Assembly (NCBI GenBank): GCA_026826555.1
Contig: JAKSZT010053887.1
Span: 63,280,167-63,344,166, forward strand
Source: Tolypeutes matacus
Taxonomy: Eukaryota > Chordata > Mammalia > Cingulata > Chlamyphoridae
DNA length: 64,000 nucleotides
Direction of reading: 5' to 3'
Shown: positions 1 to 13,675 of the stretch, in pieces
How the letters are laid out: every line of letters starts with the position of its first letter
Numbering within the stretch: position 1 is the stretch's first letter
Position numbers and translations under genes: made by a program
The notes under the pieces: model-generated
Database searches by the model: none
What the model was told of the DNA's origin: nothing
Seen by the model: the letters and a program-made list of their open reading frames with translations, nothing else

Positions 1-807
<807 letters not shown>

Positions 808-2058
808 TAAAATAAATCATGATAACTATGAGGGCCTCATAAATAGGCTGGGATGCTGATTTGTATGCATGAAACCTCTCCACCTTGTTGCTTTATTGCC
901 AGAGAGAACAAATTGACCAGCTCAGATTTTATTGCCTGAGAATGTCTGATAATGGTGCATTATGATATGTGGTGTATATGAACTACATTGGGGGTAAAAA
1001 ACATGAGAAAGTGCCCCCAACGCTTTAAAGAGCTTTTTTATTAGAGGTTGTAGGAGGTGTAAAATGATACATAGAAAAGGAAGACAGTTTGTGCAGCATT
1101 TGCCATTCTGCCATCTTCCTAACACCAACAAATACATCATTTTCATTCCTAATATACACCTGTATGAAGACACACACATATAGATTTATATACACTCAGG
1201 CACATATGCACACACACATGCTAGAGAACTGTGAAATGTAGAACATTTTTCAATCTCCTATAAAAATGTACCCTCTAATGCTTTTTGGAAAATTTCAGAT
1301 AACTCTAGCATTAGTTTACTAAATGAGAGCTCCTCTTTTGATATAAAAGGGTATCTTTTAGCTGAAGGAATATAAAGGTTTGCAAGCATTAACAATTTAA
1401 AATATTAAGGCATTTAGAAAACTGATAAGTTGATATATCGGCTATTGTTTCTAATATTATGGAACAATATGAGGTGTAGATGAATACTATTGAAAAATTA
1501 ATAGGGTAGTTACAGGGAACATGCATAGCCTTCAGGGTCATGTTAACTCCCATTCAGTAGTTGTCATTCAGAAAAACAGTACTGAATGACAGCTAGGAGG
1601 CTGAGTCCCTAAAATTTCCAACAATAATAGCCAACAATCACGGTACAAGATGCCCTCAATACGGATTCAAGAATATGCCAACATCAAACTTTCAAGGTAT
1701 TGCAGATTTATGAGAGAAGGCTGGGGAGTTTGGTGAAACAAGGCGGCAAGGACTCAGATATCAACCATTTCATCCACTGATTGATTAGCTCATTCAACCC
1801 CTGGATATTGAGCACTACTTTGTTCCTGCCACAGTGCTGGAAAAAATGAGGGTGAATAAGCTCAGCTCCATAGTCTGCCCTTACTCGGAAACAACAAAGA
1901 ACGCTATACCGAGTTTCCCAGATCCAGATAAACTCTTTATTACCCACTCTTGAAGCACTACCTGGATAAAACTGATTTGTACATTATTCTGTAAATAAAG
2001 CAGATCAGATGCTTGATTGTAAATATTTGGTTATTTACATGGCAGTGAAAAATCATGT

Positions 2059-2068
2059 TTCTTTATAC
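2059..2068. repeat. Target-site duplication, left copy, of the intron 1 LINE-1
   Basis: TTCTTTATAC here is repeated exactly at 8056-8065, on the far side of the LINE-1. It abuts the short A/T tail on this side and the GGG-starting 5' end of the element on the other, as expected for target-primed insertion on the minus strand. Confidence 0.8.
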
Positions 2069-2314
2069 TTTTTTAAAAAAAACTTTATTTTGTACATTTA
2101 ATAATTGAAAATATAAACAATTAAAAACTAAAAAGTAAACACAGATGAATAAATGTACACATTTCTCAATTAAATGTAATGGATACATATAAATTTTTTT
2201 AAAAAATTAAACAAGATGTTACACAATATATTTGGTTCATAGTAACGCATTCATACAGTATTTGTCCTTTTGTGTCTGGCTTGCTTCACTCAACATACTG
2301 TCCTCCAGGTTAAT

Positions 2315-5300
2315 CTATGTTGTCATAGGCTTTACGACTTCATTTCTTCTTACAGCTGCATAATATTCCATTGTGTGACTAGACCACAGTTTGTTTATCC
2401 ATTCATCTGTTGATGGACACCTGGGTTGTTTCCAACTTTTGACAATGGTGAATAATGTGGCTATGAACATCGGTGTGCAGATGTCTGTTGGTGTCACTGC
2501 TCTCAGTTCTTCTGGGTATATACCCAGTAGTGGTATTGCAGGGTCATGTGGCAAGTCTATATTCAAATTCTTTAGGAACTGCCAAACAGTCCTCCATAGT
2601 GGTTGTACCATCCTGCATTCCCACCAACAGTGAAGAAGTGTTCTTATCTCTCCACATCCTCTCCAACACTTGTTGTTCTCTGTCTTTTTAATAGTGGCCA
2701 TTCTGATAGGTGTGAAATGATATCTCGTTGTAGTTTTGATTTGCATTTCCTTAATCATGAGTGATGTTGAGCATTTCTTTATGTGTTTTTTTTTGCCATT
2801 TGTATTTCTTCTTTGGAGAAATGTCTATTCAAGTCTTTTGCCCATTTTTAAATTGGGTCGTTTGTCTTTATATTGTTGAGTTGTAACATCTCTCTATATA
2901 TCCTGGATATTAAACCCTTATCAGATATGTGATTTCCAAATATTTTTTTCCCATGAGTCGGCTGCCTTTCCACCCTTCTGACAAAGTCCTGTGAGGTGCA
3001 AAAGCATTTAATTTTGAGGAGGTCCCATTTATCTATTTTTTCTTTGTTGCACGTGCTTTGGGTGTAAGGTCCAAGAAACCATCACGTACTACAAGGTCTT
3101 GAAGATGATTCCCTACATTTTCTTCTAGTAGTTTTATGGTCCTGGTTTTTATATTTAGATCTTTGGTCCATTTTGAGTTGATTCTTGTATAGGGGGTGAG
3201 ATAGGGGTCCTCTTTCATTCTTTTGGTTATAGATATCCAGTTCTCCCAACACCATTTGCTGAAGAGACTGTTTTTTCCCATTAGCGTGGGCTTGGTAGGT
3301 TTGTCAAAAACCAGTTCCTCCCACGTTGCTCTTCTTTTTTAGAATGCTTTTGGCTATTCAGGTGCACTTACCCTTCCAGATGTATTTGGTAATTGCTTTC
3401 TCTAATTCTGTAAAATAAGCTGTTGGGATTTTGACTGGTATTGCATTGAATCTATAAATCAGTTTGGGCAAGATTGACATCTTCACGATATTTATTCTTC
3501 CAATCCATGAACACGGAATGTCTTTCCATTTGTTTAGGTCTTTTTAAATTTCTTTTAGCATTGTTTTGTAGTTTTCTGCATATAGGTCCTGTACTTCTTT
3601 GGTTAAATTAACTCCTAGGTATTTGAGTCTTTTTGTTGCTATTGAAAATGGAATTTTCCTCTTGATTTCCTCCTCAGGTTGTTCAGTTCTAGTGTACAAA
3701 AACATTACTGATTTTTGTGTGTTGATCTTGTATCCCGCCACTTTGCTGAACTCATTTATTAGTTCAAGTAGCTTTGTCGTGGATACTTCATGATTTTCTA
3801 AATACAGGATCATGTCATCCGCAAACAGTGAGAGTTTTACTTCCTCTTTTCCTATTTGGATGCCTTTAATTTTTTTGTCTTGTCTAATTGCCCTAGCTAG
3901 AACTTCTAGTACAATGTTGAATAACAATGGTGACAGTGGGCATCCTTGACTTGTTCCTGATTTTAGAGGGAAAGCTTTCAACATTTCCCCATTGAGTATG
4001 ATGTTGGCTGTAGGTTTTTCATATAATGCCTTTTATCATATGGAGGAATTTTCCTTTTATTCCTATCTTTTGAAGTATTTTTATCAAAAAAGGATGTTGG
4101 ATTTTGTCGAATGCCTTTTCTGCATCTATTGTGATGAACATGTGTTTTTTTTCCTTCAATTTGTTAATGTGGTATATTACATTGATTGATTTTCTTATGT
4201 TGAACCAGCCTTGCATACCAGGAATAAATCCCACTTGTATGAGTCTTTTGATATGCTGTTGGATTCAATTTGCAAGTATTTTGTTGAGAATTTTCATTAG
4301 AGAGATTCGTAATTTTCTTTCCTTGTGGAATCTTTATCTGGCTTTGGTATTAGGGTGATGTTGGCTTCATAAAATGTGTTGGGTAATTTTCCCTCCTCTT
4401 CAAACTTTTGGAAGAGTTTAAACAGGATTGGTGTTAATTCTTTTTGAAATGCTTGATAGAATTCACCTGTGAAGCCATCTGGTCCTGGACTTTCCTTTGC
4501 TGGGAGATTTTTGATGACGGATTCAATCTCCTTAATTGTGAGTAGTTTGTTAAATTCTTGTATTTCTTGTAGCATCAGTGTAGGTTGGTTGTGCATTTCT
4601 AGAAATTGGTCCATTTCATCTAGGTTGTCTAGTTTGTCGGCATATAGTTTCTCATAATATCCTCTTATGATTCTTTTTATTTCTGTGAGGTCATTTATAA
4701 TTTCCCCCCTTTCATTTCTGATTGTATTTATTTGCATCTTCTCTCTTTTTTTCTTTGTTAGTCTAGCGAGGGGTTTGCCAATTTTATTGATCTTCTCAAA
4801 GAACCAGCTTTTGGTTTTGTTGATTTTCTATGTTGTTTTGCTGTTCTCATTTTCATTTATTTCTACTCTAATCTTTATTATTTCTTTCCTTCTGCTTGCT
4901 TTGGGATTGGTTTGCTGTTCTTTTTCTAGTTTCTCTAGTTGTTCAGTTAAATCTTTGAGTTTACCTCCTTCTTGTTTTTTTAATATAGGCATTTAGGGCT
5001 ATAAATTTCCCTCTCAAGACTGCCTTCGCTGTATCCTATAAGTTTTGATACATTGTATTTTCATTTTCATTTGTCTCAATATATTTACTGATTTCACTTG
5101 CAATTTCTTCTTTGACCCACTGAATATTTAGGAGTGTGTTGTTCAGTCTCCACACATTTGCAAATTTACTTTTTTCCTGTCTGTTATTGATTTCTAGTTT
5201 CATTCCATTATGATCTGAGAAGGTGCTTTGTATAATTTCAATCTTTTTATATTTATTGAGAGCTGTACTGTGACCTAACATATGGTCTATCCTGGAGAAA

Positions 5301-5898
5301 GATCCATGGGCACTTGAGAAGAACATATAACCCATTGAGTTTGGATGCAATGTACTGTATATGTCTGTTAGGTCTAACTTGTTTATCATATTGTTCAAGT
5401 TCTCTGTTTCCTTGTTGATCTTCTGACTAGTTGTTCTATCTAATGATGTGAGAGGGGTGTTGAAGTCTCTGATGATTATTGTAGAAATGTCTATTTCTCC
5501 CTTCAGTTTTGCCAGAGTTTGTCTCATTATTTTGGGGCACCCTGGTTAGGTGCGTAGATATTTATGACTGTTATATCTTCCTGGAGGATCGTCCCTTTTA
5601 TTAATATATAATGGCCTTCTGTATCTCTGATCACTTTTTTGCATTTAAAGTCTGTTTTGTCTGACATTAGTATAGCTACCCCTGCTCTTTTCTGGTTACT
5701 ATTCGCATGGAGTATCTTTTTCCAACCTTTTACTTTCAGCCAGTTTGTATCCCTGGGTCTGAGGTGAGTTTCTTGTAAGCAGCATATGGATGGCTCATGT
5801 TTTTTTATCCATTCTGTCAGCCTGTATCTTTTGATTGGGGAATTTAATCCATTCGCATTCAATGATATTACCAAAAATGCACTATTTATTTCCTCCAT
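2315..5898 (-). pseudogene. LINE-1 ORF2 (endonuclease / reverse transcriptase), broken
   Basis: ORF2p nicks DNA and reverse-transcribes L1 RNA. Readable blocks run from 5898 down to 2315. The apurinic-type endonuclease starts MEEINSAFLVISLNANGLN and has the LQETHL glutamate, DFNTPL and SDHNG motifs (5898-5036). The reverse-transcriptase fingers fall at 4737-4297, and the palm with SPLLFNI and catalytic FADDM at 3984-3544. The C-terminal segment, with [11 protein letters not shown] and MEYYAA, is at 2758-2315. Successive blocks change frame at least five times, so the gene is dead. The order and spacing match an intact 3.6-kb ORF2. Confidence 0.88.
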
Positions 5899-6119
5899 TT
5901 TATTCTTTGGTTTTCATATGTCATCTTGTTTTTGTCTCTCTTTTTACTCTTTTGGTTATCCTTTCTGCTTTTCTTCTTCTGTACTCGTCTCCAAGCCTCT
6001 CTCTCCTGTCTTTTTCTTTCAGGTTCTAAGGCTTCTTTTAATATTTCCTGCAGATGTGGATTCTTTTTTGCAAACTCTCTTAGTTTCTATTTGTTTGCAA
6101 ATACTTTATACTCACCTTC

Positions 6120-6926
6120 ATATCTGAAGGACAGTTTTGCTGGATAAAGAATTCTTGGCTGGCAGTTTTTCTCTTTCAGTTTCCTAACCGTATCATACCA
6201 CTGTCTTCTCGCCTCCATGGTTTCTGAAGAGAACTCTGCACTAAGTCTTAGTATGTGATCGTTTGCTTCTCTCTTGCTGCTCTGAGAATTTTCTCATTAT
6301 CTTTTACATTTGACATTCTGAATAGTATGTGTCTTGTCATAGGTCTATTTGGATTTATTCTCAATGGGGTACGGTGTGCTTCTTGGACATGTAAGTTCAT
6401 TTCTTTCATGAGAGTTGGGAAATTTTCAGCTATTATTTCCTCAAATACTCTTTCTGCCCCTTTTCCTTTCTCTTCCCCTTCTGGAGCTCCCATGACACGT
6501 ATGTTGTTGTGTTTTGTTTTGTCATTCAACTCTCTGAGTCCCTGCTCAATTTTTCCATTCTTTTCTCTCTGTTCTTTTCTCTCTTCAATTTTAGCTGCTC
6601 TGTCTTCGGTATCACTTATCTTTCTTCTATCATTTTGAGTCTGCTGTTGTATGCCTCAAATGTGTTTTTGACTTACCTTTTGTGTCTTTAATTCCCATGA
6701 ACTCCGTTACTTTTCTGTTCAGGATTTTAAATTCTTCTTTGCATTCGCTCAATGTTTTCTTGATGTCATTTATCTCTTTAACTATATTGTCTTTCATCTC
6801 ATTAATTTGATTTTGGAAATTTGTTCTCATCTCACTGATTAGTTCTCTCAAATTCTGCATCTCTTCAGAGACTTTGATGTATTCCTTTTCTTGGGCCATG
6901 TCTTCTGTTTTCTTAGTATGGCTCAC
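6120..6926 (-). pseudogene. LINE-1 ORF1 (RNA-binding chaperone), broken
   Basis: ORF1p normally trimerises through a coiled coil and coats L1 RNA. The coiled-coil part is readable at 6926-6630: it starts MSHTKKTEDMAQEKEYIKVS and is rich in E, K, N, L and I. The reading frame then shifts near 6665 and meets a stop. The RRM and C-terminal domain resume at 6529-6248, with the typical GAPEGEEKGKGAERVFEEI segment and ILRAAREKQ near the end. The lower boundary is approximate. It lies directly upstream of ORF2 in the same element. Confidence 0.8.
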
Positions 6927-8055
6927 AATTTTTTGCTGGTGTTTAGGTATCTGGTTAGGTTATAGTTTACTTAGATGCTCTATCTCTTTCTTTTTTTATA
7001 GGGATTTAATGGCAAGAGGCTGTGAGTTACCACAGATCTTTGATTTTTGGCTCAACCTTGATTGTTAGGATTGTCCTGCTGATTGCTCAAAACTGGGCAC
7101 TGGACCCAGTAATTGGTTGTAGCGTCGTTTCCTAGGGCCGTGGGCAGGGAGGATATAGAGGCCAGGAAAATCCTCTCCTATTTATTTTTAATTTTCTTAT
7201 GTGCACTTCCTTGGTCTGCCAGGAGATGGTGCTCGTTGGCAGCTCTCAATTCAATGCCTGGTCGGAGTGTTTTTGTTGTGACACAGACCAGATCAATGTG
7301 ATAGAGCTTCCTGTCTAGAGTAAAAGCCTTGTAATTCAAACTTTCTGAGACAGTTCTCCAGTCTTCTCTGGTACCCCCCTCCCTTTTCCCAGCTAGGAAA
7401 TATTCTCACTCCCCTCTGAATCCTCAACAATCAGTCTCTGTTAGTAGAGGAGATTGGGAGGTTTGTATATCTTTAGCCCCTTGCAGGCTCCAAGGCAAAC
7501 AATGGCGCAGCCCCACCTGGCCTGGAAAGGCTCTCAGGACAGGGCAAACCAAACCTGCAAGTCAAAAGCAGGGTCAGCCCCAGGTTCTCTCTCCCCTCTC
7601 CTGTGGAGTCCTCAACAATTAGTCCAGGCTAGAAGAGATGGAGATTGGAGGGTCTGTTTTCTCCAGTCCTTCATAGGCTCCCAAGGCAAACCCAAATTTG
7701 CAGGTCAGAACCTGAGTCAGCCTTAGGCTGTGTGTCTCTCTCTCCCCTTTCCTGGGGTGGTAGATCCCTGGAGCCCCCTTTGTCTGTAGTCACAGGCCCA
7801 GAGGCCCAAGAATTCTAAAGAGTGTCGGGGAGGGTGCTGGCAGCAGCAGCCGCTGCTGGTTCCAACTCACGGTTCTGGTTCTGTTGTCGTGATTTCCCTC
7901 TTTTGTACCTCTCTCCTCTGGGTGGTGTGCAGGCTTCACCTGCTGTCCTAAACCCTAGAAGATCTTTTTCGGGGCTGTTTCAGCCTGTCCTCTAGCTATT
8001 TTTCTGGAGAAGAGATTTCCGTGTCTTACTAGCCCGCTATCTTCCTGGAAGTCCC

Positions 8056-8065
8056 TTCTTTATAC
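8056..8065. repeat. Target-site duplication, right copy, of the intron 1 LINE-1
   Basis: TTCTTTATAC repeats the sequence at 2059-2068 and directly follows the 5' end of the antisense LINE-1. Confidence 0.8.
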
Positions 8066-8471
8066 GTTTTAACTTATTTAGAAACTTTAATTATGGTTTT
8101 AGTTATTTCTTCCTCTGGAATAACTTTAACATTCTTAGGTTTTGCCAGTTAGAGGGGGAAATGTAGGGACTAGAAGGAGGAGTCTGTCTGCTCCTGGCTG
8201 GGCTGTTGGGTGGCTCCTGACCATGACAGTGGTCTTCTTTCCACCCCCACACACCCTCTCCTCCCTTCTCCCTCTGTTTCAACTATTTCCATGGACAGAC
8301 CCACACTGGGCTAGTGGGCAATGGCAAGACTTTCCTTTGTTCAAGATAGGGTGCATTAGTGCTCATCAGAATACATTTATCAGTCTATAGATGTGTGACA
8401 AACTCATTTCAAAAGGAAAATGCTGTGGGTCATTCATGTCATTAAAATGCTTTTTTTTTTTCTAACTCTGA

Positions 8472-8705
<234 letters not shown>

Positions 8706-9119
8706 TGAAAGGAGGTATAGATTTCAAAATATTTGGGGTAATTGTTATGTATGTGGAAATCTATATTCAGAAAATACACTGATTGATGGTTACTTAACAA
8801 TAGCCCCAGGCAACTGTACAAAGTATTTCATTAAAAAATTTTTCAAACCATGAATTCTTGAATTTAGTCCTTAATTTTGGGCTTTCAATAGGTCATATCT
8901 TTACAGTTTCTAAAGCTTTCACTAATTCAGTAGAAGGAACTGAGATAAGAATGCAGAGCTGTAGCTTTGGTAAGATATTTAGTAGGCACAGCCACTTCGC
9001 TATTGTTGTGTTGATTAAAAACCAGAGTTAATCTGAAGAATACCAAGTACATAAAAAACATTGTAACTAAGTATATCAATCTATTTCTATTTGACAGTAT
9101 TGATGGGGTATTCTAAATA

Positions 9120-9320
9120 TGGTGGAAAGATCATGGCACTAGAGCCAGATAGGCCAGTTTGGATCTTGACCACACTATTTACTACTTATGTCCCCTTAGA
9201 CAAATTTCTAAGAATCTTGTCTTTTGTTTCTTTGTAAAATGGACTCTTTCATTTTACAAAGGAACAAGACTGTTTTAAGGACTGTTGTGAGGACTGATGA
9301 GATGATTCATTTTATATAAT
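9120..9320 (+). repeat. MIR-like SINE fragment
   Basis: The block keeps the usual MIR order: a 'gatcttgaccacactatttactact' type segment, then 'ttgtaaaatggactc', then 'ttgtgaggactgatgagatga'. These correspond to the MIR sequence around 'cctcatctgtaaaatgggg' and 'ttgtgaggattaaatgag'. It is heavily diverged, as expected for an element older than the split of placental orders. Boundaries are approximate. Confidence 0.6.
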
Positions 9321-9489
9321 GCTGATGTAGATGTAATTAACATATAGATTTCAAGATGCTTAGTTGTAAGGAGAAGAAGGGTGGAGAATAAGCTTAGTGG
9401 GTACAGTCTCTAAGACTCTTTCAGTGAACCTGACTTTTTATTTTACTCTAAGTGCTATGCATATATGTAAAAAGTAAATAGGAATTCAT

Positions 9490-10200
9490 CTTCAGCTCCT
9501 TAGCCTCACCTCTCCCTAAGTCCTGCCAAACTTACTCAATTTACTATACTATATTATATATGGCATGAACTGCCTCCTTTTCTCTTAAACTTCATCAGTC
9601 AACTGCCAATTCCTGTTGATTATATCATCAAAATATGTCTACCAGCCTCACCTCCCATCTCAGCTGCCACTGCCCTGAATCTCTTCTTTTGCCCAAAATA
9701 CTGCAAATGTTTCCTAACATGTATCCCAATCTGCTAAAAAAGTGGCTTGTTAGAAAAATTCTTTAATCCCCCATCTCTGCTCTGGGTTTAAAATATCAAC
9801 TCTAAAATCCTTGGACTTTTATTCAAAGTCCTCACCCTGTCTACGAATTTCTCTTCACTTCCTGCTTTTCTCCTCCATTCATTAATGCTCCAGCCATGTC
9901 ACATTGTTAGCTATTTCCACCATGCTGTCTCATGGCTTTGCAACATGCAGTTAATTTTGCCTTCAGTTCCCTTTCCTCCATGGTCAAATGGCCAATCGCT
10001 ATTTATCCTCCTGGTCTCAGCCTTTTCGGACTTGTCCTGAAGAACCAAGTGTTTCTTCCTCTGCACTCCTGTTGCACCTGTGTGTCCTTCATTGAAGCAA
10101 GTATCATGTACTGTAATTGTTGGTTTGTCTTTTCAGCTTGTATTCTAGGTGTCTGCCACAGTGCTTGGTACCTCATAGTGTTTATTCAATGAGCATTTGT
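9490..10200 (+). repeat. LINE-2-like fragment
   Basis: Phrases such as 'tcctcaccctgtctacgaatttctct', 'cctccattcattaatgctccagccatg' and 'catggctttgcaacatgcag' follow the order of the L2 3' half on the plus strand. The open frame at 9932-10192 is inside it and is not a gene. The boundaries are estimates. Confidence 0.55.
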
Positions 10201-11879
10201 TTACAGCTCAAAGTGAATATAAATTATTGTGAATCTTTAGGAGGTCTTTGGCCATCTAGAAGAAGATGGTTTTATAAATATATAATATAAAGTACCCAAT
10301 AAACTCAGAGCAAAACCTTTTATGATATCTTAGTCAAATGTAGTTGCTCTGGTTTTTTTGAGATCTCAGCATATTTTTCAAACTTCCTCTATTGAATTTA
10401 TTACAATGTGACTTGTATACTTGAGAGTTGTATATGTAAATTGTGTATTTTACTAGATTTTCACTGCTTGAAGTCGAGGATTATTTGTTTAATTCGTCTT
10501 TGAGTGTCTCAGGACCTAGAACATATTAATGTATATTAAACACATATTGAGTATAATAGATGAAATAGTATAGCTCTGTACTAAATGATAGGATTCAAGA
10601 GGTTAGGAACTAAGTCTTTCTGGGATAGTGCCATGCCCATTGTTACAAGAACTAGTTAAATTGATAAATATTTATCAACTATCAATGTAGAACAAATATC
10701 GAATATTTGTCATAACAGAGTTCTCCTTAAATGTTTTATAACTTTAAAAGCAAGTGAAAGAAAATTCTTTAGAGCCAGAATTGATTGTGTACAGCTAACA
10801 TCGATGTTAAGATTACCTAACCTCTTCCAAAAGCAGTTTTTATCATTTATTTTTGCTTTGAATTCTAATTCATTATAATAAAGTTTGTCATGCTCTCTTT
10901 CTCGTTTAGTCCATACCCATTTTACTTTGATAAATGCATGGCAATCTCAGTCTTTGCTTGTTCACAACAAACATCAGGGTTCTCTGCTACCAGGTTAGGC
11001 CTCTTGTTTATTGCCATAAAATTCTTTTGGTTCAGGGCTACGGTAGGGAACAGATAAAATAAATGAAAGCATCCCTTTTCCAAAGGACCTTTGACTGAAC
11101 CATGCTTTCATTAATGAGTTGCTAAGTTAGAGAATTTGCCAACTGAAGCAATTTTTGCATCTAAAAAATTTCTTCCAAAAATGATCTGAGGCTCAAGGTC
11201 TTTTAACACTACTCTAGTGCCACTTTTCAGTGATAATTAAACAGATATTCATACCTATAGAAGTTGGTATCATACTAAACAATATTCCCATTGCATTTTG
11301 CTTTGTACTCCTAAACCATTTCTCATAAGATAGCAGTCACTGGTGGCAAAATCTAGCTGAGAGCAAGTGAGTTAATCATTTGAAGAAGGAACCACCATGG
11401 GAATAAAATGATTTTTAAAACCTGGGGGAAATCTCTTTGCCTGGGGTTGGCATTCCAACTAAGGAGCCTGAATAGGCTTTTCTGTGGCTCCTAACTCTTC
11501 TCTTCTGGGTTAACAATCCTTATTTGGCCACCAGCATCAGATCAGTATTTCCAACTTAATTCTTACTTGTTTGAGATTCTGATTTTTCCCAAAAGCTGGC
11601 TTGTATATTGGAGACCCAACGTTGGTAAAGAAAATACGAAGTCAATTTTTTGTGTTGGGACTATCTCTTACCTGTTTGTCTTCCTTCTCCCTTCTTCCAC
11701 ACCTACCATCTTTAACTTCCATTACCAATCTAGAAGCAAACTATTTTCATTTTGTCTAAATTACACAAATAATGGGCTAATGCACTCCCATGAAAATTTG
11801 AAATGATAGGGAAATATGTAGAGCAAAAAAGTTGCTCACACACGCTGAAAGCACATTCTTCTCCCATGAAATAACAATT

Positions 11880-12150
11880 ATAAACATTTCATGTGTATGT
11901 TGTCATATTGCTTTTATATGTTTGATATATTATCTTATTATAACATATTACATTCTTACAACATGCTCTCTATATATTATCCTATGTGTACGTACAAATA
12001 CAGGGTAGTAGTCATTATTAGTTTTATGTAAGTGGAATCACACACTCTACATATTTTACTGCAATTTGTTTTTCCCTAAACAATATCTCCTGGAGCTCTT
12101 TCTATGTGAGTATACATAGATTTGCTTCAAAATAACTCATTGTAGGTGGT
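11880..12150 (-). repeat. Old LINE-1-like fragment (antisense)
   Basis: Segments such as 'aagtggaatcacacactctacatattttactgcaa' and 'tctcctggagctctttctatg' resemble the antisense 3' end of old mammalian L1. Similar sequence resumes after the LTR-like block, at about 12830-13227 ('tgtcattttccccacactcttgtcag', 'atttattggccatttatattcc'), so the two may be one element split by a later insertion. Family not assigned. Confidence 0.45.
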
Positions 12151-12690
12151 ATGGATCTTGTATTAGTCAGTCAAAAGGGTGCTGATGCAAAGTACCAGAA
12201 CTCTGTTGGCTATTATAAATGGTATTTATTTGGGATTGAAGCTCACAGTCACAAGGCCCTTAAGAGTCCAGCTCAAGGTGCCATAAGAGGTACTTTCTCA
12301 GCCAAGGTGAGAAACGGACCTAAGGGCTGTTGCCACGTGTTGTGAGGGTTTAGCCTTTCTTCTTCCTCTTAAGGCTCCGTGGTCCCAGCTTCTCCTGATC
12401 TCAGCTGTAGGCTGCCATAAGGTTCATCTCTCTCCCTGGGGCTTGTTTCTTTCTGGACTCAGCTGCTCTGGTCTCTTCACAAGGTCAGCTGTGGACTATC
12501 AGGCTCATCTCTCCTTCCTGGGACCTCTGCTGTGTCTAATGAGCTGTCTCTCTTCCTCTGTGTTCTTCTCTGTGCATCTACTTCTGTGTTTTTGATTGAC
12601 TGTCTGTTTATATAGCCCGAGGGAGCGGGGACTCAACCCTGCATGCCCTAATGGCACGATAGAATCAAAGCCCTAATCTTGATTCGATAA
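12150..12690 (-). repeat. LTR-like interspersed repeat, family unassigned
   Basis: It begins TGTATTAGTCAG-like at 12160 and continues 'gggtgctgatgcaaagtaccag' and 'aaatggtatttatttggg', which is the antisense look of a MaLR-type LTR 3' end. The pyrimidine-rich middle contains repeated 'ctcagctg'/'tcatctct' phrases. It interrupts old L1-like sequence. I could not find a clear target-site duplication or assign a family; an unclassified xenarthran LTR is plausible. Confidence 0.4.
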
Positions 12691-13241
12691 AGTAAAAGTG
12701 AAACCTCTGAATTTAATACAATCAAAGGGGTATCACACCCAGAGGAAAAGACCAGTTAACAAACATAATCGATATCTCTTTTTGGAATTCATAAATAATA
12801 CCAAACTGCCGCAGATGGCCATAATTTATTTAGTCAATCACCTATTGATTAAAAGGGATATTGCTTATAATTTTTTACTATTATAAACTATTATACACAC
12901 ACATACATACATACAATCTTGAATCCCCATAAGATAATTTCTTTATAATAATTTCCTAAAAGTGATGCTCTTTGGTCAATAGGCATGCATTTCTTAAAGG
13001 CTTTTCAAAAATAGTGCCTATTTCTACCCAGAAATGATGTACTAAGTGGCACATTTATCAGAGATATATAAATGTGTCATTTTCCCCACACTCTTGTCAG
13101 TACTGCCTACCATCAATGTTTTCTCTTTTTATTGTGTGAATCTGATGGACAAAAAATTAGTGTGAATGTCTTTTCCAAATATTTATTGGCCATTTATATT
13201 CCTTGTTTTGTGCATTTTCAGATCATGCCCTGTATCTTTTT

Positions 13242-13675
13242 TTTTTTTTTTATTTATTTTTTATTTACTTTATCCATTTTAACCCCCCCTTCCCCATTTG
13301 CTGTTTTTTTTGTGTCCATTTGCTGGGCAATTCTCTGTGTGTGTTTCCTGCCATCTCTTCTTATCCTCCTCCTCCAGTCTTCACCAGGATTCGATCCTGG
13401 AGACCTCCGATGTAGGAGAGAGGTATTCTGCTGCCTGAGCCACCTCAGCTCCTGGCTTCTGGAGCTTTCGGAACATCTCGTCTTGTCTCTCCTCTGTTAC
13501 GTCATCATCCTGCTGCATGGCTCCCAGGGCCCGACAGCTCAGCGGCACACAGAGCCTGGCAGCCCATGAGCCTTCTATATATATATTTTTTATTTTTACT
13601 GGGAGGTCCCAGAGATCGAACCCAGGTCCCTCCATATGGCAGACGGACGCCCAACCATTTGAGCCACATCCGCCC
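13242..13675 (-). mobile_element. DAS-type composite SINE, antisense
   Basis: Read on the minus strand it starts with a tRNA-like head ('gcggatgtggctcaaatggttgggcg'), followed by the pol III B-box-like 'gggttcgatctctg', a middle region, a second part with 'aggtggctcaggcagcag', and an A-rich tail. Duplications CCCTGTATCTTTTT lie at 13228-13241 and 13676-13689, so the ends are exact. The structure matches the armadillo DAS-SINEs as I remember them. Open frames on both strands (13072-13795) are products of this repeat. Confidence 0.85.

Larger units (their letters stand above)
2069..8055 (-). mobile_element. Near full-length LINE-1, antisense to the host gene
   Basis: This element of about 6.0 kb reads on the minus strand. 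In order it has a 5' UTR (about 8055-6930), ORF1, a short spacer, ORF2 and a short 3' UTR of about 240 bp ending in AATAAA and a short, degraded A tail at 2069. Perfect 10-bp duplications flank it (2059-2068, 8056-8065). The 5' UTR is relatively GC-rich and starts with GGG. Both reading frames are broken, so it cannot move by itself. The size and the preserved 5' end make it a complete rather than 5'-truncated insertion. An antisense full-length L1 in an intron can influence splicing or transcription, but nothing here shows that. Confidence 0.9.

Noticed and set aside
1708..1947. 79-codon minus-strand frame in intron 1
   Set aside because: No recognisable protein features and no splicing or promoter context.
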